NCBI GenBank assembly: GCA_003550305.1 | Contig: QKYT01000059.1 | Span: 282,884 to 306,445 of the forward strand | DNA length: 23,562 bases | Direction: 5' to 3' | Origin: Glomus cerebriforme | Lineage: Eukaryota > Glomeromycota > Glomeromycetes > Glomerales > Glomeraceae | Shown: positions 1 to 10,227 of the stretch, piece by piece | How the letters are laid out: every line of letters begins with the position of its first letter | How positions within the stretch are numbered: position 1 is the first letter of the stretch | Notes under the pieces: generated by a model | Told to the model about the DNA's origin: nothing | The model's input: the letters and a program-made list of their open reading frames with translations, nothing else | The model's database searches: none | Position numbers and translations under genes: made by a program

Positions 1-276
1 AAATTAATAAAATAACACTTAAAAAATATTTTTTTCTATTATTTTATTTATTATTTTTTCTGGTACTTTTTAGATTTACCGGTTTTAAAAAGACATATTC
101 AGGTAATAAAATATTCTTTTTTAGTAAATTTATAGTGTATTTAAGTTGTTGGACATATTTTTAAGCTGGTGCAAACAACATTCCAAACTAATAAGTATTT
201 AATATATAAATTTGCGTCAAAATTAATTATAGATTGCCGATCATTTTGTATTGTTGAGTCACGAATCAGCAATTAA
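1..276. repeat. Left copy of a ~275-bp direct repeat flanking the LINE
   Basis: This stretch recurs in the same orientation at 8372-8646 with about ten differences, including the ambiguous bases in the other copy. Both copies end at the same point (CAGCAATTAA), after which the sequences diverge completely. The left copy starts at the window edge, so it may extend further upstream. It has no coding potential. It could be a terminal repeat of the element between the copies, a dispersed repeat that happens to occur on both sides, or the trace of a tandem duplication. Confidence 0.9.
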
Positions 277-779
277 ATTGTTCAAAAAGAAAAGAAAAAT
301 CGTTGTGGTAAAGGAGAAGCATTTGAAAAAGAACTAACCAAAATAGCCATTGAACAGTCTATTAGATGAGGAAGTGATTCTGGATAAATATCACAAAAGA
401 AGCAAAGTAATTCACGAGAAAAGTACCGATAACATTGTGAGTTCATAACATCCATAGTCAAAAGTTCAGAGAAGTGAAGTTTAAAGTGGAAGGAAGAGTA
501 AGCAATACAATGTTCCTACGCTTTGGAGAGAAAAGATTAGAAAGTGAGATGAAAGTATTCAATATGGACCAAAACAAGTTCCAAATTAATAGATACTAAC
601 AAAGACAAGAAAGTAAAATGGGTAAGAGAGAAGAACTGAGAAAAAATAATAAAAGAATAATACTAATCAAAAATAGATCTGAAAGGAAAATCAATTTTAG
701 TATCAAAATAAGATAAACAAACAGTTAAAGAAGAATCAAAAAATAAAGCAACTTTATCTAACAAAAGAAAATCAGAATA

Positions 780-1185
780 GCGTGTAAGAACATGAGCCAA
801 AGAGTCTGAATAATTATGCAAAAAATTATCAGGGTGAGAAGAAACTTTGTGTATAGAAAAAGTTAAAGATTTGGAAAAATAAAACAAAACAAACTGAGAC
901 CATAAATAAGAAAGTTTGAATTTTTTTCAAATATTGGAAGAAGGGTCTTCGATGAGCTTATTCACACCATTAATAATAGCAGAAGAATCCATATAAAAAT
1001 AAAGATGAGCATTAACAGGAATAATGGAACAAAGCAGAACCAACAGAGCTAATTCTGAAACCATAAAATTGGCAACAGAATAAGAAATAAAGAAGGTGAA
1101 ACTATTAAGCATAAGGCCATCAGAGGTTGACTAAGTCTAAACACTAGACATGCAAGGGCAACCATCTACAAGCTTAAAGGAGTCA
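780..1185 (-). other. RNase H domain of the LINE
   Basis: Minus-strand blocks read FYVDDSFKLVDG near 1180 (first acidic strand), then MVSELALLVLL (catalytic Glu in the helix), LYFYMDSSAII (third acid) and, after a shift, KVSSHPDNFLHNYSDSLAH near 820-850, corresponding to the closing NDxAD block of RNase HI. The four acidic positions are all identifiable. Two stops lie between the first and second blocks. This domain would degrade the RNA strand of the cDNA hybrid. Confidence 0.7.
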
Positions 1186-2531
1186 TCAACATAAAAATGA
1201 TAAATATTAGAGGGGAATTCTCAAAAATGAAAAGAATCCACAATGCTCAAGATAGGGGATGGAGGTGACAAAATTTGATTAAAATTCAGGAAAATGGATA
1301 ATTTGAAAGATAAAGAAAAAAGTTGTGAAGCAACAGTTTTAATGGAAGTTTTGAACGATATAATATCCAATCATTTTAAATGATATTTAGAAACAGGATG
1401 TAAAACTACCGTATAAGTCAAGTTGACAGAAAAGGAGCAGAAAATAGGACCTAGTTTCTTCTGTCTGAAAGGAATCAAAGAAGTATGAAAATAACTGTTT
1501 AAAGAGCAATCCGGACATTGTTGAAGAGATAACAATTGAGAAACTGAAGAATGGGAAGAGTTCAGAGGTGCAGCAGGTATCCAGTGATCAATAAAAGTAA
1601 TATGAATCCGTGGAATATACTTAAAAACATGACTAAAGGAAGTGCAAGAAAACTGAAAAAACCAATTTGCGATTTAACGGAAACCAAAATGTTTATTATA
1701 ATGATTAAAGAGAATAGTTTAATAGGGAATATCAAGAGTGAAGATATCATCTATAATAAATTCAGGTCATAAATGACATGAAAGAGACAAGTTAATACAG
1801 ATCTTGGAAGTGGTAACAGTATACCAATGAGGAGGGATAGTATGATGGTGAAAGGAATACCTATAAGAAAGTTCATTCCAGTCCATCAAGTAAGTACTAT
1901 TATAGGAAATGAGTTGAGAGAGAAAAAGAATTGATTTGTTATAGAGAGAAGTGAGACATTTAGGGTGAAAAGATGTCAAAATATCATGAATAGGAATAGA
2001 ACCACCTGTAATAGAAGATAAAAGAGGAGTCTTAGAAACAACATCAAATTTGAAATTATTAAGGTGGAGGAATCATAAAATATTAAAGATAAAATCATGT
2101 TTAGAGTTAGAAAAAGAGGTCTAAGGAGACCAATTATTAATCGAAAGTGGAGAAAGAGGAGTCCATAAAGTATTATGTAAAGAAGCAATACAAATTTGCA
2201 AAATGGTAGATAAAGAATAGCATGAATTAAAACCTGATAAGAGGTCTGCACTAGCTTGTTTTAAAAGTTCATAATGAAGAGAAAAAAGTTTAAAATGATT
2301 ATCAGAGAAAAGGGCAATATCAGGAAAAGTGTATGCTAATTTAAATTTATTTTTAAATAAGCATTTAAAGGAAAATATAAGAATGGAACTTTTAGTTGAA
2401 GAAATAAAAGTAACTTGAGAATGGTAAGAAACTTTAGGAAAAAGAATAATGTTATGCAGGTAGGTAAGTTGAACAGGAGAAAGCTGTTTATAATGAATAA
2501 CTTCATTAAATGTGGCATAGTCCTGCTTAAC

Positions 2532-3900
2532 TTAGGAATAAATAAATGAAGATTTAAGGTAGAGGTTAAACCACATGCCTAAAAAATAGAACAAGAAAGA
2601 AGGGAGAATAGGAGTAATAGTGACAGAGTTGGAAATGTAGTTAAAAGAAATAAAATCAGGAGAATGTGAATTGATAGGAAAGATAACTGAAAAAGTAGAA
2701 GTAATAATATTTGAAGTTAATATATATTTCTTGTGATTAGCCAAGGTATTATTCAGATAATAAAATTCTTCTGTAATACTTAAAAGTTGGGCTAAGCCAT
2801 CAAAGAAAGAGGAAATAAGAGTGGAATCATCCATATATGTGAGATTAGAAAATGGGATAAATTCATCATGAAAGGAATGCGTGCGAAGAAATAAAAGTCA
2901 ATTTAGAAACTGATAATTTATAAGGAGACGAGGTACAAGTATTAAGCTCAGTGAGCAGAAAATCCAAATAAATGACTCAGAGAAGCAGAGAAATAATTTC
3001 ACCTTGGACAATACCAATATTAACCCTATACTTCTCCAAAAGACTATATGGTGTGAGAACAGAATTATGGTGACTGGTAAATAAAGAAATAATAAAATTA
3101 ATTGCCAAATCAGAAAGTCGTAAATGGAGTAAGGCCAGATGAAGTATACACAAATTGATAGAATTGAAAGCTTTGCTAATATCTTGAGAAAGGATCTATA
3201 AGTATTTCTTTTAAGACTTAGCATCGTGAATAAGAGATTCAAGAGTGAGAATAGGTTTCTTGCATGAACTACCTGAAAGACTAGCAAAATTCTTTCCTTG
3301 AAGCACATGATGGTGAATAAGGATACAGGAAAGCTGATTAGTAAAAACCTTAACAATGGCTTTACTAAGGGTTTTCAATAAGATAATAGACCAGATGTTA
3401 GGAAACTTACACTTCCAATTCTGAGGCTTGGGAATAGGATACACAGAAGCAAGCTGCCAGTTTTTAAGTATATAACCTTTTTTAAAACATAAAAACATGA
3501 GCTTAAGCATACATAGGTTAGTAGATGAACCATAATATTTTAATATTTTATAAGAAATGTCAGAGAGATTCGAAGCCTTTTCACAAGGAAGGGAAGCAAT
3601 AACAAAGGAAAATTCCTCTTGAGAAATAGGGGAACAAAGAAATTGATAAATGTCAGGATTGACATCAGGAAAAGGAGAATAGCGAAAATGCCATTTAACA
3701 GGGAACGAAAAAAGGTAATCATAATGAGAAATAGGCAAACGAACAAAATTTTGTAAATGAAAATTAACAGCTGATTTAATACCTACCGGGTCAGTAATAA
3801 GACGATGAGAATTGTCTGAAAAATAAACAAGAACATGATCTAAGGTAATGCAATAGCGAGAATATTGCAAGGCTGAAATAATAAAAGCATGTTTGTTCAA
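2532..3900 (-). other. Reverse transcriptase domain of the LINE
   Basis: The 3900-3211 frame carries the finger region: KNWQLASVYPIPKPQNWKCK, then LLKTLSKAIVKVF, then GKNFASLSGSSCKKPI and an LIHDA helix. After an in-frame stop, motif A reads QDISKAFNSI (3161-3186). Motif B reads IGIVQGEIISLLL where LINEs usually have GxxQG...SPLL. Motif C is YMDD at 2826-2837, followed by STLISSFFDGLAQLLSITEEF. Catalytic aspartates of motifs A and C are present, but Pro of motif B is lost. Stops lie between the finger block and motif A. Confidence 0.88.
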
Positions 3901-4442
3901 ATCAAAATTTTCAATATGTTTATCTGAGAAAACTTCAATTTGCGAAAGATGAAATGCCTGTAATTTGACTTTGAGAAGAGATTTAATAAAACATTTTAAA
4001 GATAAAAGGTTAGATAAAATGTCTTAATAATTTGTGAAATCAATTTTTAGCGGGAAAATAGGTGAAGGGAATTGTGAATTTGGAGTCAGAGAATTAATAT
4101 AGGAGATAATCTGGATAATAGCAACACGATGTTCTGCTCATGAAAAAAAATTTTTTTTGGAGGAAAGAGAGTTGGAATGCAAAACAGGAATTTTAAACTG
4201 ATAAATAACATTAGAGATGAAGGACAGAGAGAAAAATAATCTATTCAAAGGTGAGGATAAACAGGTCTAAAAGTATTAGAAACTTTCTTTTTGAGTAAAC
4301 GTTGATGCGTCAAAGTTAAAATAATATGGCAGATAAAAAACCAAAGAGGTTCAATGTGAGAAAATGAAGCTGGACAGGAATCTGAGTTATAAATAACATC
4401 TGTTTGATTAGTAAAATCTGACTTGTGAATGCTGTGAAATGG

Positions 4443-5250
4443 TCACCAAAAAAATGGTATTAACAAATAAACAGGAAAAAGATAATTAACAACTATTAAA
4501 TGGTCTGAAGTATAGAAAGAAAGTGAAGTATTCCAAACTTCAGTTTGGCATATATCAGAAGTTAATTCAGGACAATTAAACCAAATATGATCTAACTGCG
4601 AACTAGGGGAAAGGAAGTTGCTGAGGTTCTGAAAATACATAGAAACTGGAGTAGAATTATGAGTCATGGGGAATTCTACAAAATGGAAATTGTTAAGATA
4701 ATTATACAATCTATGAAAGGGAGAGAATGACGAAGAGGAAATAGTATCTGGATTGAAATTAAGATCTCCTATTAAAATTAATTTAAGATTAAGATAGGAA
4801 GAATCAAGGAAAATAGAATATAGCTACTGTATAGTACTACTAAGCAATTTGTCTTTGTTGGATGAAGAATGAGGAAGGTAAGCATTAACAATTTGGAGTT
4901 TAGTTTCAGGGAAGAAAATGTCTATATAGATTATACAAGATTTCTATTTGACACACTTTTGAACATGCGAAGTAATATTGGAAGAGAGAAAACCTACACT
5001 ACCAGTATACATATTAGTTCTGGGAGTCCACCAGCTAATGAGATGACATGCTGGGGAGTCAGGAAAAAAATGGGAATTATACAAGGCAATGGGATGTAAA
5101 AGGATTTTAGAGGGATTGTGGGTGGAGATGTGGGTATTATTAAGAGCAAGTAAATAAATATTCTTAGATAAACAAGAATGCAAAATATCCTGTAATACAA
5201 GAGGATCGAATAAATCACCTTAAATATTGTGAGTAGCTAAAGTGATAAAT
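4443..5250 (-). other. EEP (AP-endonuclease-like) domain of the LINE
   Basis: Recognisable blocks in minus-strand order are LATHNI*GDLFDPLVLQDI (opening strand, with a stop where Gln is expected), YLLALNNTHIS, TGSVGFLLSN-like, LILIGDLNFNPD (the GDxN metal/phosphate motif), SQLDHIWFNCPEL and YTSDHLIVV, the closing SDH box. These match the order of endonuclease/exonuclease/phosphatase domains in LINE ORF2 proteins, which make the first-strand nick. The final SDH is intact although the frame is interrupted upstream. Confidence 0.8.
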
Positions 5251-5558
5251 TCATGAGGATTAGTAGGAGTATAAGGGTTAAAATTTTTATTATATGTAAA
5301 ATATTCTAAGAAATTAAATTGCGCACCAGTGAGGGTAGGAAAATCAAACTTGGGAGAAGGAGGATTACAGAGTAATCTATTATAATCATCTAAACTATTA
5401 ATATTTATTAATTAATGAAAAAGTTAGAGAATATGGAAAGAGAATTAGGAAGAGTGAACAGAGCCACTGGAACTGGAAAGATTAGTAGAAATATGATCAA
5501 CTAAATCATGAACAGTAGAAGACAAATCATTAACCATTGTGACATTTGTAACAGAATT

Positions 5559-7430
5559 TTATTTGAGAGATTCTAAGGTGACCAAAGAATTAGTAACAAG
5601 GGATGAGAAGTGTGATTGGGAAAGAACAGTATTAGAGGTCTTAAGTGAAAACAAGTCAACCAAATCAGAAGTGGTGTGATAAGACAAGTCACCAGAATTA
5701 GTCATACTAATATCAGGAGTAATTGAATATGAAGGAGGTTGGAAAAATGACAGAGAAATCACATCATTAATAGAAGAAGAGGAAAAAGACAATTTAACAG
5801 ACATGATATTTTCAAAACTGGAAATATGCTTATCATGATGTTTAAATATGTCTTTAAGAAGACCAAGATGGTAAGAAAGGTCTTCAAGAGCATCCTTAAT
5901 ATCTGATGGAGACATGAAGTCATTAACGATAGCTGGACGATGAGAGGACCAGAAAATATTGCGTTCATTTCAAGGTCTCTTAGTATCTTTCAAAGAGGAA
6001 GAAGAGGGTCCTGGTGAAGAAAAAGGTTTAGATGAAGGGGGATTTTTTGTAGTATCAGCAAAGGAGGTATTAAAAGTAACCTTGGAAGTGGAAATAAGCT
6101 TGTGGTGCTAGGCGGAACAATATTTGGAGTAAAGATTAGTAATCACAGGATTACAGGCTTTTGTAGATTTGGGTCGAGAGGAACATTTCTCTGGATCGCA
6201 ATCAAGTTTATTGCAATTACAACACAAAAGTTTACTTTGAGAAGATAGAACTATTCAAAGTTCCATCTATTGAATGCGCAGGAAATTTTAAGAGCGTTCT
6301 GCAAGAGTTTAGCAGATGAGAATGTCACATGACAGTAGGGCTTACGCCTATAGGATGAAACAAAATGAGGAAAGGTAATAGTTCTAGCTAAAACTGAGGT
6401 ATCAATTTCTATGAGATCAGCTTCAACTATGTTAAAGGGAAATCCTAATAAGATGGTGACATGCGAGTGACAAAGCTATTTTTGGTTAAGAAAAAATGAG
6501 TAAGAATTGATATGGACACAAGCGCTTATGTACAAGACTCCTTAACGATCAGATTGGAACGGGTCAAAAGCAACGGTGTTATCATAAGTGATTTCAGCTC
6601 GTTGAAAAAGATTTTTCATGGTAATGATATATTTGGTGATATTTCTAAAATGGAAAAATATGCCTAACAATTGAGGACAGGTGATATTAAGCGGTATGTC
6701 AGAGATTTGCAAAGATCAACTGCGCGCATCTTAGCAGATGGCTGTAAGATCATGCATGTGAAAAAGCAGATTTTCTAAATCTGGGATGGAAGAAAAAATT
6801 AATTCGTCCCTTTGAGTTGCAGATCTGAATCCAATGATGATTCTTTTACTGTCTGTAAAGCCAGAGCAACATGTATGATTGCTGAATGAAAAGAATTTGA
6901 AGATATAATGGTCAATTATAGCGCAAAATGCAGAATTAGTTTTAAACTTTTCAAGGAGGGAAGGAAAGAAATTTAGAGCCGCAATAGTGAAAAATACTGA
7001 GGATGAAGCCTGGACCACAACTTCAGGAACTATTTTATCATCGTATATCATCATCAGTAACTTTATTCTTTCTTTTGTTAACCAAAGGTGTGATGTGGAT
7101 AGAATCATCCACTGTTTCAACAGAAGGAAGGAAAGTAGCAGGAGTAGAAGAAAAAGGTACAAAAGGAGTAGTGGAGGGGGAAAAAGCAGATTCTGTAGGA
7201 AGAATCACACCAAAAGTAGAAGGAGTAGCAAAATCTTCATCCATATTGGAATCAGTAGTAGAATGGATGTATTTATTAGGAGCAAAAGGAAGGGAAGAGG
7301 ATTCTAGATCAGATGAACCAGAAGGAACAAGAGAGGGAGTAGAAGAAAAACCAGAAGAAGACACCAAAGCAAGATGCTTGAAGTTAGTAGGTTTGTTAAT
7401 TTTGTTGTTAGCAGAATGTCTACGAGTCAT
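5559..7430 (-). pseudogene. LINE ORF1-like protein, broken (nucleic-acid binding)
   Basis: The reading frame opens with ATG at 7430 (MTRRHSANNK...), a Ser/Thr/Pro-rich leader of about 110 residues, and stops at 7038. The protein resumes in other frames: EVVVQASSSVFFTIAALNFF near 7000, SVLARTITFPHFVSSYRRKP near 6350-6400, a cysteine knuckle near 6183-6224, and a tail from 5915 to 5559. The tail opens with MSPSDIKDALEDLSYHLGLL and alternates hydrophobic and polar residues as in a coiled coil. In LINEs, ORF1 proteins bind the element RNA and travel with it. The identity rests on position upstream of the EEP/RT ORF and on the knuckle; I did not recognise a standard RRM. Stops such as the TAG after the knuckle show that it is dead. 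Confidence 0.6.
6183..6224 (-). other. Cysteine-rich knuckle in ORF1
   Basis: Translating the minus strand gives CCNCNKLDCDPEKC, a CC-x-C-x4-C-x4-C arrangement, with further cysteines downstream (KACNP, KYC). The spacing suggests metal binding but lacks the histidine of a classical CCHC zinc knuckle. An in-frame TAG follows shortly after. Confidence 0.55.
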
Positions 7431-7560
7431 GTCGAAATCGCAAATAAAAGTATAAAATAGAAAATATGTAAAGAAAATAAAAGAGAAATAAAATTTTTTA
7501 TTTTTAATATAAAAATTGGGCAGAGCAAAACAGGAAAGAGTTGTGTAAAATCCTATTTGT

Positions 7561-8371
7561 CATATGTTAATCATCATATCCCTTAATTTTGGCTAAAAAC
7601 TTTAATTCTGGCCAGAATTTCTATTTTTGAATATTAGGTAACATTAAAAGGCAATTTTATTTCTTTTCAAAATTAAAATTTAGATTACATGAGACTCTTA
7701 AAAAAGAAAATTTTCTTAATTTTGGCTGGAATTACTAAATTAGGAAAATTCTCAGAAATGTATAAATATCTTACCCCCATGCTAGATCCAGATTTACTCT
7801 TTTTTATTTGTAATTGTGAAAATACTTTTATATTATTTGAATTATAAACTTTACTATAAAATTTTTTTTTACTTATTTTTAAAGTTTTTAATTTTTTAGA
7901 TATATTATATTTACAAATATTAAAGACAAGTTTTTTATTACAAGTTAAGTACTTATTAATAGTGCTTTTAAAAAAATATGATTTGTTAGATTCAAATATA
8001 TATAATTTGCAATTTAAATTCAGATTAAAAATATTTAATTGCCAATCTGCTACTCAACGATACAAAATTAATTAGTAAATTCGTCACAGATCCTTATATA
8101 AATGACGTCAATTCACATGTTTTAACTTCAATTTTGTCTCACATAATCATGCTTAAATGTAACAATAACTTACCAATCAATATTATGAAACCTGAATAAG
8201 CCATAAAAAAAAAATTTTTATCTTTCATTATAAAATTCAATGAGTTTACTATGGAGGAAGTCACNATTCCAGTTTATATTTTAGCTAATTTTACAATTTT
8301 TATACATGAATTTTNTTANATTTACCAGGTTTTTTTTAATACTATTGAAAAATATATAATATATTTATACT
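7561..8371. other. AT-rich non-coding stretch upstream of the LINE
   Basis: No gene is visible. It contains three near-copies of a TTAATTTTGGCTGGAATT-like motif (about 7580, 7600 and 7715), the second with the palindrome TTCTGGCCAGAA. A related motif occurs within the hAT-like element at about 11998. The stretch ends against the right direct repeat and includes ambiguous bases at 8265, 8315 and 8319. It may be the element's 5' region or flanking repeat DNA. Confidence 0.5.
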
Positions 8372-8646
8372 TAAATTAATAAAATAACACTTAAAAAATA
8401 TTTTTTCTATTATTTTATTTATTATTTTTTTTGGTACTTTTTAGATTTACCAGTTTTAAAAAGACATATTCAGGTAATAAAATATTCTTTTTTAGTAAAT
8501 TTATAGTGTATTTAAGTTGTTNGANATNTTTTTAAGCTGGTGCAAANACCATTCCAAACTAATAGTATTTAATATATAAAATTGCGTCAAAATTAATTAT
8601 AGATTGCTGATCATTTTGTATCGTTGAGTCGCAAATCAGCAATTAA
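8372..8646. repeat. Right copy of the ~275-bp direct repeat
   Basis: Same orientation and nearly the same sequence as 1-276. Shared blocks include the T-rich start, GGTACTTTTTAGATTTACC, AAGACATATTCAGGTAATAA and the closing AATCAGCAATTAA. It contains four ambiguous bases (8522, 8525, 8528, 8547), so true identity may be higher than it looks. Immediately after it comes a CTGATTAAATCAG near-palindrome that is absent from the left copy. Confidence 0.9.
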
Positions 8647-8700
8647 TCTGATTAAATCAGATCAGTTTTGACAAATTTATATCAAATTTCAGATTTGATT
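8645..8700. repeat. CTGATT/AAATCAGATC near-palindrome cluster (left)
   Basis: Directly after the right direct repeat come ATCTGATTAAATCAGATCAG and TCAGATTTGATTTG. These share the AAATCAGATC/GATCTGATTT words with a larger cluster at 9857-9970. The two clusters bracket about 1.2 kb of low-complexity DNA and could be the terminal regions of one element, or independent copies of the same short repeat. Confidence 0.55.
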
Positions 8701-8744
8701 TGTAATTTTTATGACTTTTTATTTTTAATTATAACTTTAATATA

Positions 8745-9470
8745 TTATTATATCTGTATTCTGATACTTTTTTTATTTTACTTTAAAAAAAATTTTTTTC
8801 TCTGCAATTCTCTTTATTTTTTTTTAAAAAAAAATTTTATTTTACTTTTAGCCTTTTATTTTGTTTTAAAAAAAAATTTATTATTTTTTTTTTATAATTT
8901 TGTTTTTATTCTTTTTTAAAATAAATTTATTTTATTTCTTCTTTATTTTATTAGAAAAAAATTAGAAAATTTTTTTATTTTTTTTTACTCTTACTTTATT
9001 CTTTTTAAAAAAAAATTCAAGATTTTTTATTTTATTCCTTCTATTTCTTTTATTTTTGTTAAAAATAAAAATATTTTTTTCCTATCCTCTTTGTCTTATT
9101 CTTTTTTTTTAAAAAAAATTTTTTATTTAAATTTTTTTTTTATTTTTCTTATCTTATTCTTTTTAAATTTTTTTTTATTCTCTCTACTCTTTTTTTTTTA
9201 TTATTAAAAAAAAAATTTTTTTTTTTTATTATTTTTTTTTATCTGATTTTGCTATTTTTTTTAAAAAATAAATTCTTTTTTTTTTATTTTATTTTTTTAA
9301 TTTTTTTTTAACTTTCACTTTTNNNNTTTTTAAAAAAAAATTATTTTTTTTTTATTTTACTTTCTTTTGTTTTTATTCTTTAAAAAAAAAAAAATTTTTN
9401 TTTTTTTTTACTTTCTACTTTTAGTATAAATATATTAATTTAATTTTTTTTTATATTATTTAAAAGTATT
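8745..9470. repeat. T-run/A-run low-complexity block
   Basis: This stretch of roughly 700 bp is dominated by repeated units of the form TTATTTT...TTTTAAAAAAAAATTTT, spaced a few tens of bases apart, with occasional CTTT or TCTC interruptions. The runs are self-complementary T(n)A(n)T(n), so the block could form local hairpins or be stiff or bent DNA. Ambiguous bases at 9323-9326 and 9400 indicate sequencing trouble. The short translations here are low-complexity Phe/Leu/Lys artefacts. Confidence 0.75.
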
Positions 9471-9474
9471 TTTA

Positions 9475-9735
9475 GGCCAGGCAAAAAAAATTTTTAGATT
9501 CTCGTAACCTGGCCATGTCAGTTTTTTGAAAAAATAGAAAAAAATTTTTTATAGTAAAAAATTTTTTTCATATAATTTTAAGTATGAGATAAAAAAGATG
9601 TTACAAAAACTAACGTGCATAAAAAAATTTTACATATGAAAAAATTTTTATATATATAAAAAAATAAGCCAGCCAGTCAGATCATTTTCAAAATTTTATG
9701 TCACGAGAATCTAAAAATTTTCTTTATTCAAACTT
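9475..9735. mobile_element. Small inverted-repeat element (MITE-like)
   Basis: A 19-bp perfect inverted repeat, AAAATTTTTAGATTCTCGT at 9487-9505 and its complement at 9703-9721, encloses about 197 bp of AT-rich DNA. Just inside or outside the arms lie GGCCAGGC and CCTGGCCATGTCAG on the left, and GCCAGCCAGTCAGATC on the right, which are partly complementary. It has no coding capacity. Size and symmetry fit a short non-autonomous element or a foldback, but no target-site duplication is clear. Confidence 0.6.
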
Positions 9736-9856
9736 ATATCTAATTATTATTTATAAATACATTTTATTAAAACAAATTTAATAATAGTAATTTTATATAA
9801 TTAATTTTTTTTTTAAGTTTTAAAATTTATAAATTTGGTTATTCTATATTAAATTC

Positions 9857-9970
9857 AAGATTCAGATCAGATTCAAATCAGATTTGGATTAGATTTAAAT
9901 AAATCAGATCAGATCAAATTTAATTTAAATCAGATCAAATCTAAATAAAATCTGATTTGATCTGATCTGT
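9857..9970. repeat. CAGATC-rich palindromic cluster (right)
   Basis: About 110 bp made almost entirely of CAGATC, AAATCAGAT and their complements. A perfect 15-bp inverted repeat, CAGATCAGATCAAAT at 9905-9919 and ATTTGATCTGATCTG at 9955-9969, has a 35-base loop and would form a strong hairpin. Its words match the cluster at 8645-8700. Confidence 0.75.
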
Positions 9971-10101
9971 TAGGAATACTAGTACTTAAACATATTTAAT
10001 ATATATAATAAGTACTAGATTGATAATATTTTTTAATATATTTTTAATACAACTTATACTGGTGATTTAAAGCAAATTAACCTTTTTTAAAAATTAAAAA
10101 A

Positions 10102-10227
10102 TGCAATTTTCTTAATATTTAGTAATCTAATTTGTGTAAAATTTTTTTAATTTATAGATAATATCAAATTCTATAAAGTAAAAAAAAGTTTATTCAAATT
10201 AGATTACTGAATGCTAAGATAATTGCA
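10102..10227. repeat. 33-bp imperfect inverted repeat (foldback/MITE-like)
   Basis: The arm TGCAATTTTCTTAATATTTA...TAATTTG at 10102-10134 matches the complement of 10195-10227 at 29 of 33 positions, around a 60-base AT-rich loop. Weaker symmetry continues outward (AAAGCAAATTAAC on the left against GAGCAAATTGAATT on the right). This suggests a decayed foldback element of about 170 bp. There is no coding potential. Confidence 0.65.

Larger units (their letters stand above)
663..5380 (-). pseudogene. LINE ORF2-like polyprotein, broken (EEP + RT + RNase H)
   Basis: Pieces of one long polyprotein are spread over all three minus frames. In order they are an EEP endonuclease, a linker (about 4440-3900), reverse transcriptase fingers and palm, a thumb-like segment (about 2530-2000), a poorly conserved connector, and RNase H. 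Visible lesions include TAA inside LATHNI*GDLF at about 5223, TAG after SSTIQ near 4826, and stops just before RT motif A. Enough catalytic residues survive (GDLNFNPD, QDISKAFN, YMDD, RNase H acids) to assign the family firmly. The element is old, or this copy has decayed under AT-biased mutation. Confidence 0.8.
277..7560 (-). mobile_element. Degenerate LINE-like non-LTR retrotransposon
   Basis: Read on the minus strand, this segment shows the order of a two-ORF LINE with RNase H: ORF1 with a cysteine-rich knuckle (7430 to about 5560), then EEP endonuclease (about 5250-4443), reverse transcriptase (about 3900-2532) and RNase H (about 1180-780). Conserved blocks are easy to recognise, but stops and frame changes cut every domain, so the copy cannot be autonomous. 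Known for the family: EEP-bearing LINEs nick target DNA and prime reverse transcription there. No poly(A) tail (poly-T on the plus strand) is obvious at the 3' end near 277, and no target-site duplication is evident. The outer limits are estimates. Confidence 0.85.

Noticed and set aside
2898..3356. 152-residue minus-strand frame, Leu/Phe/Ile-rich and membrane-protein-like
   Set aside because: It is out of frame with reverse transcriptase motifs A and B (QDISKAFN, IGIVQGE), which are readable in another frame over the same DNA.
6987..7455. Plus-strand frames of 106 and 150 residues
   Set aside because: They are the antisense of the ORF1 Ser/Thr/Pro-rich region; the minus strand gives the sensible LINE protein.
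1..8646. Calling the direct repeats true LTRs of an LTR retrotransposon
   Set aside because: The interior has an EEP endonuclease and LINE-type RT; no gag, protease or integrase is visible, and the repeats lack TG...CA ends.
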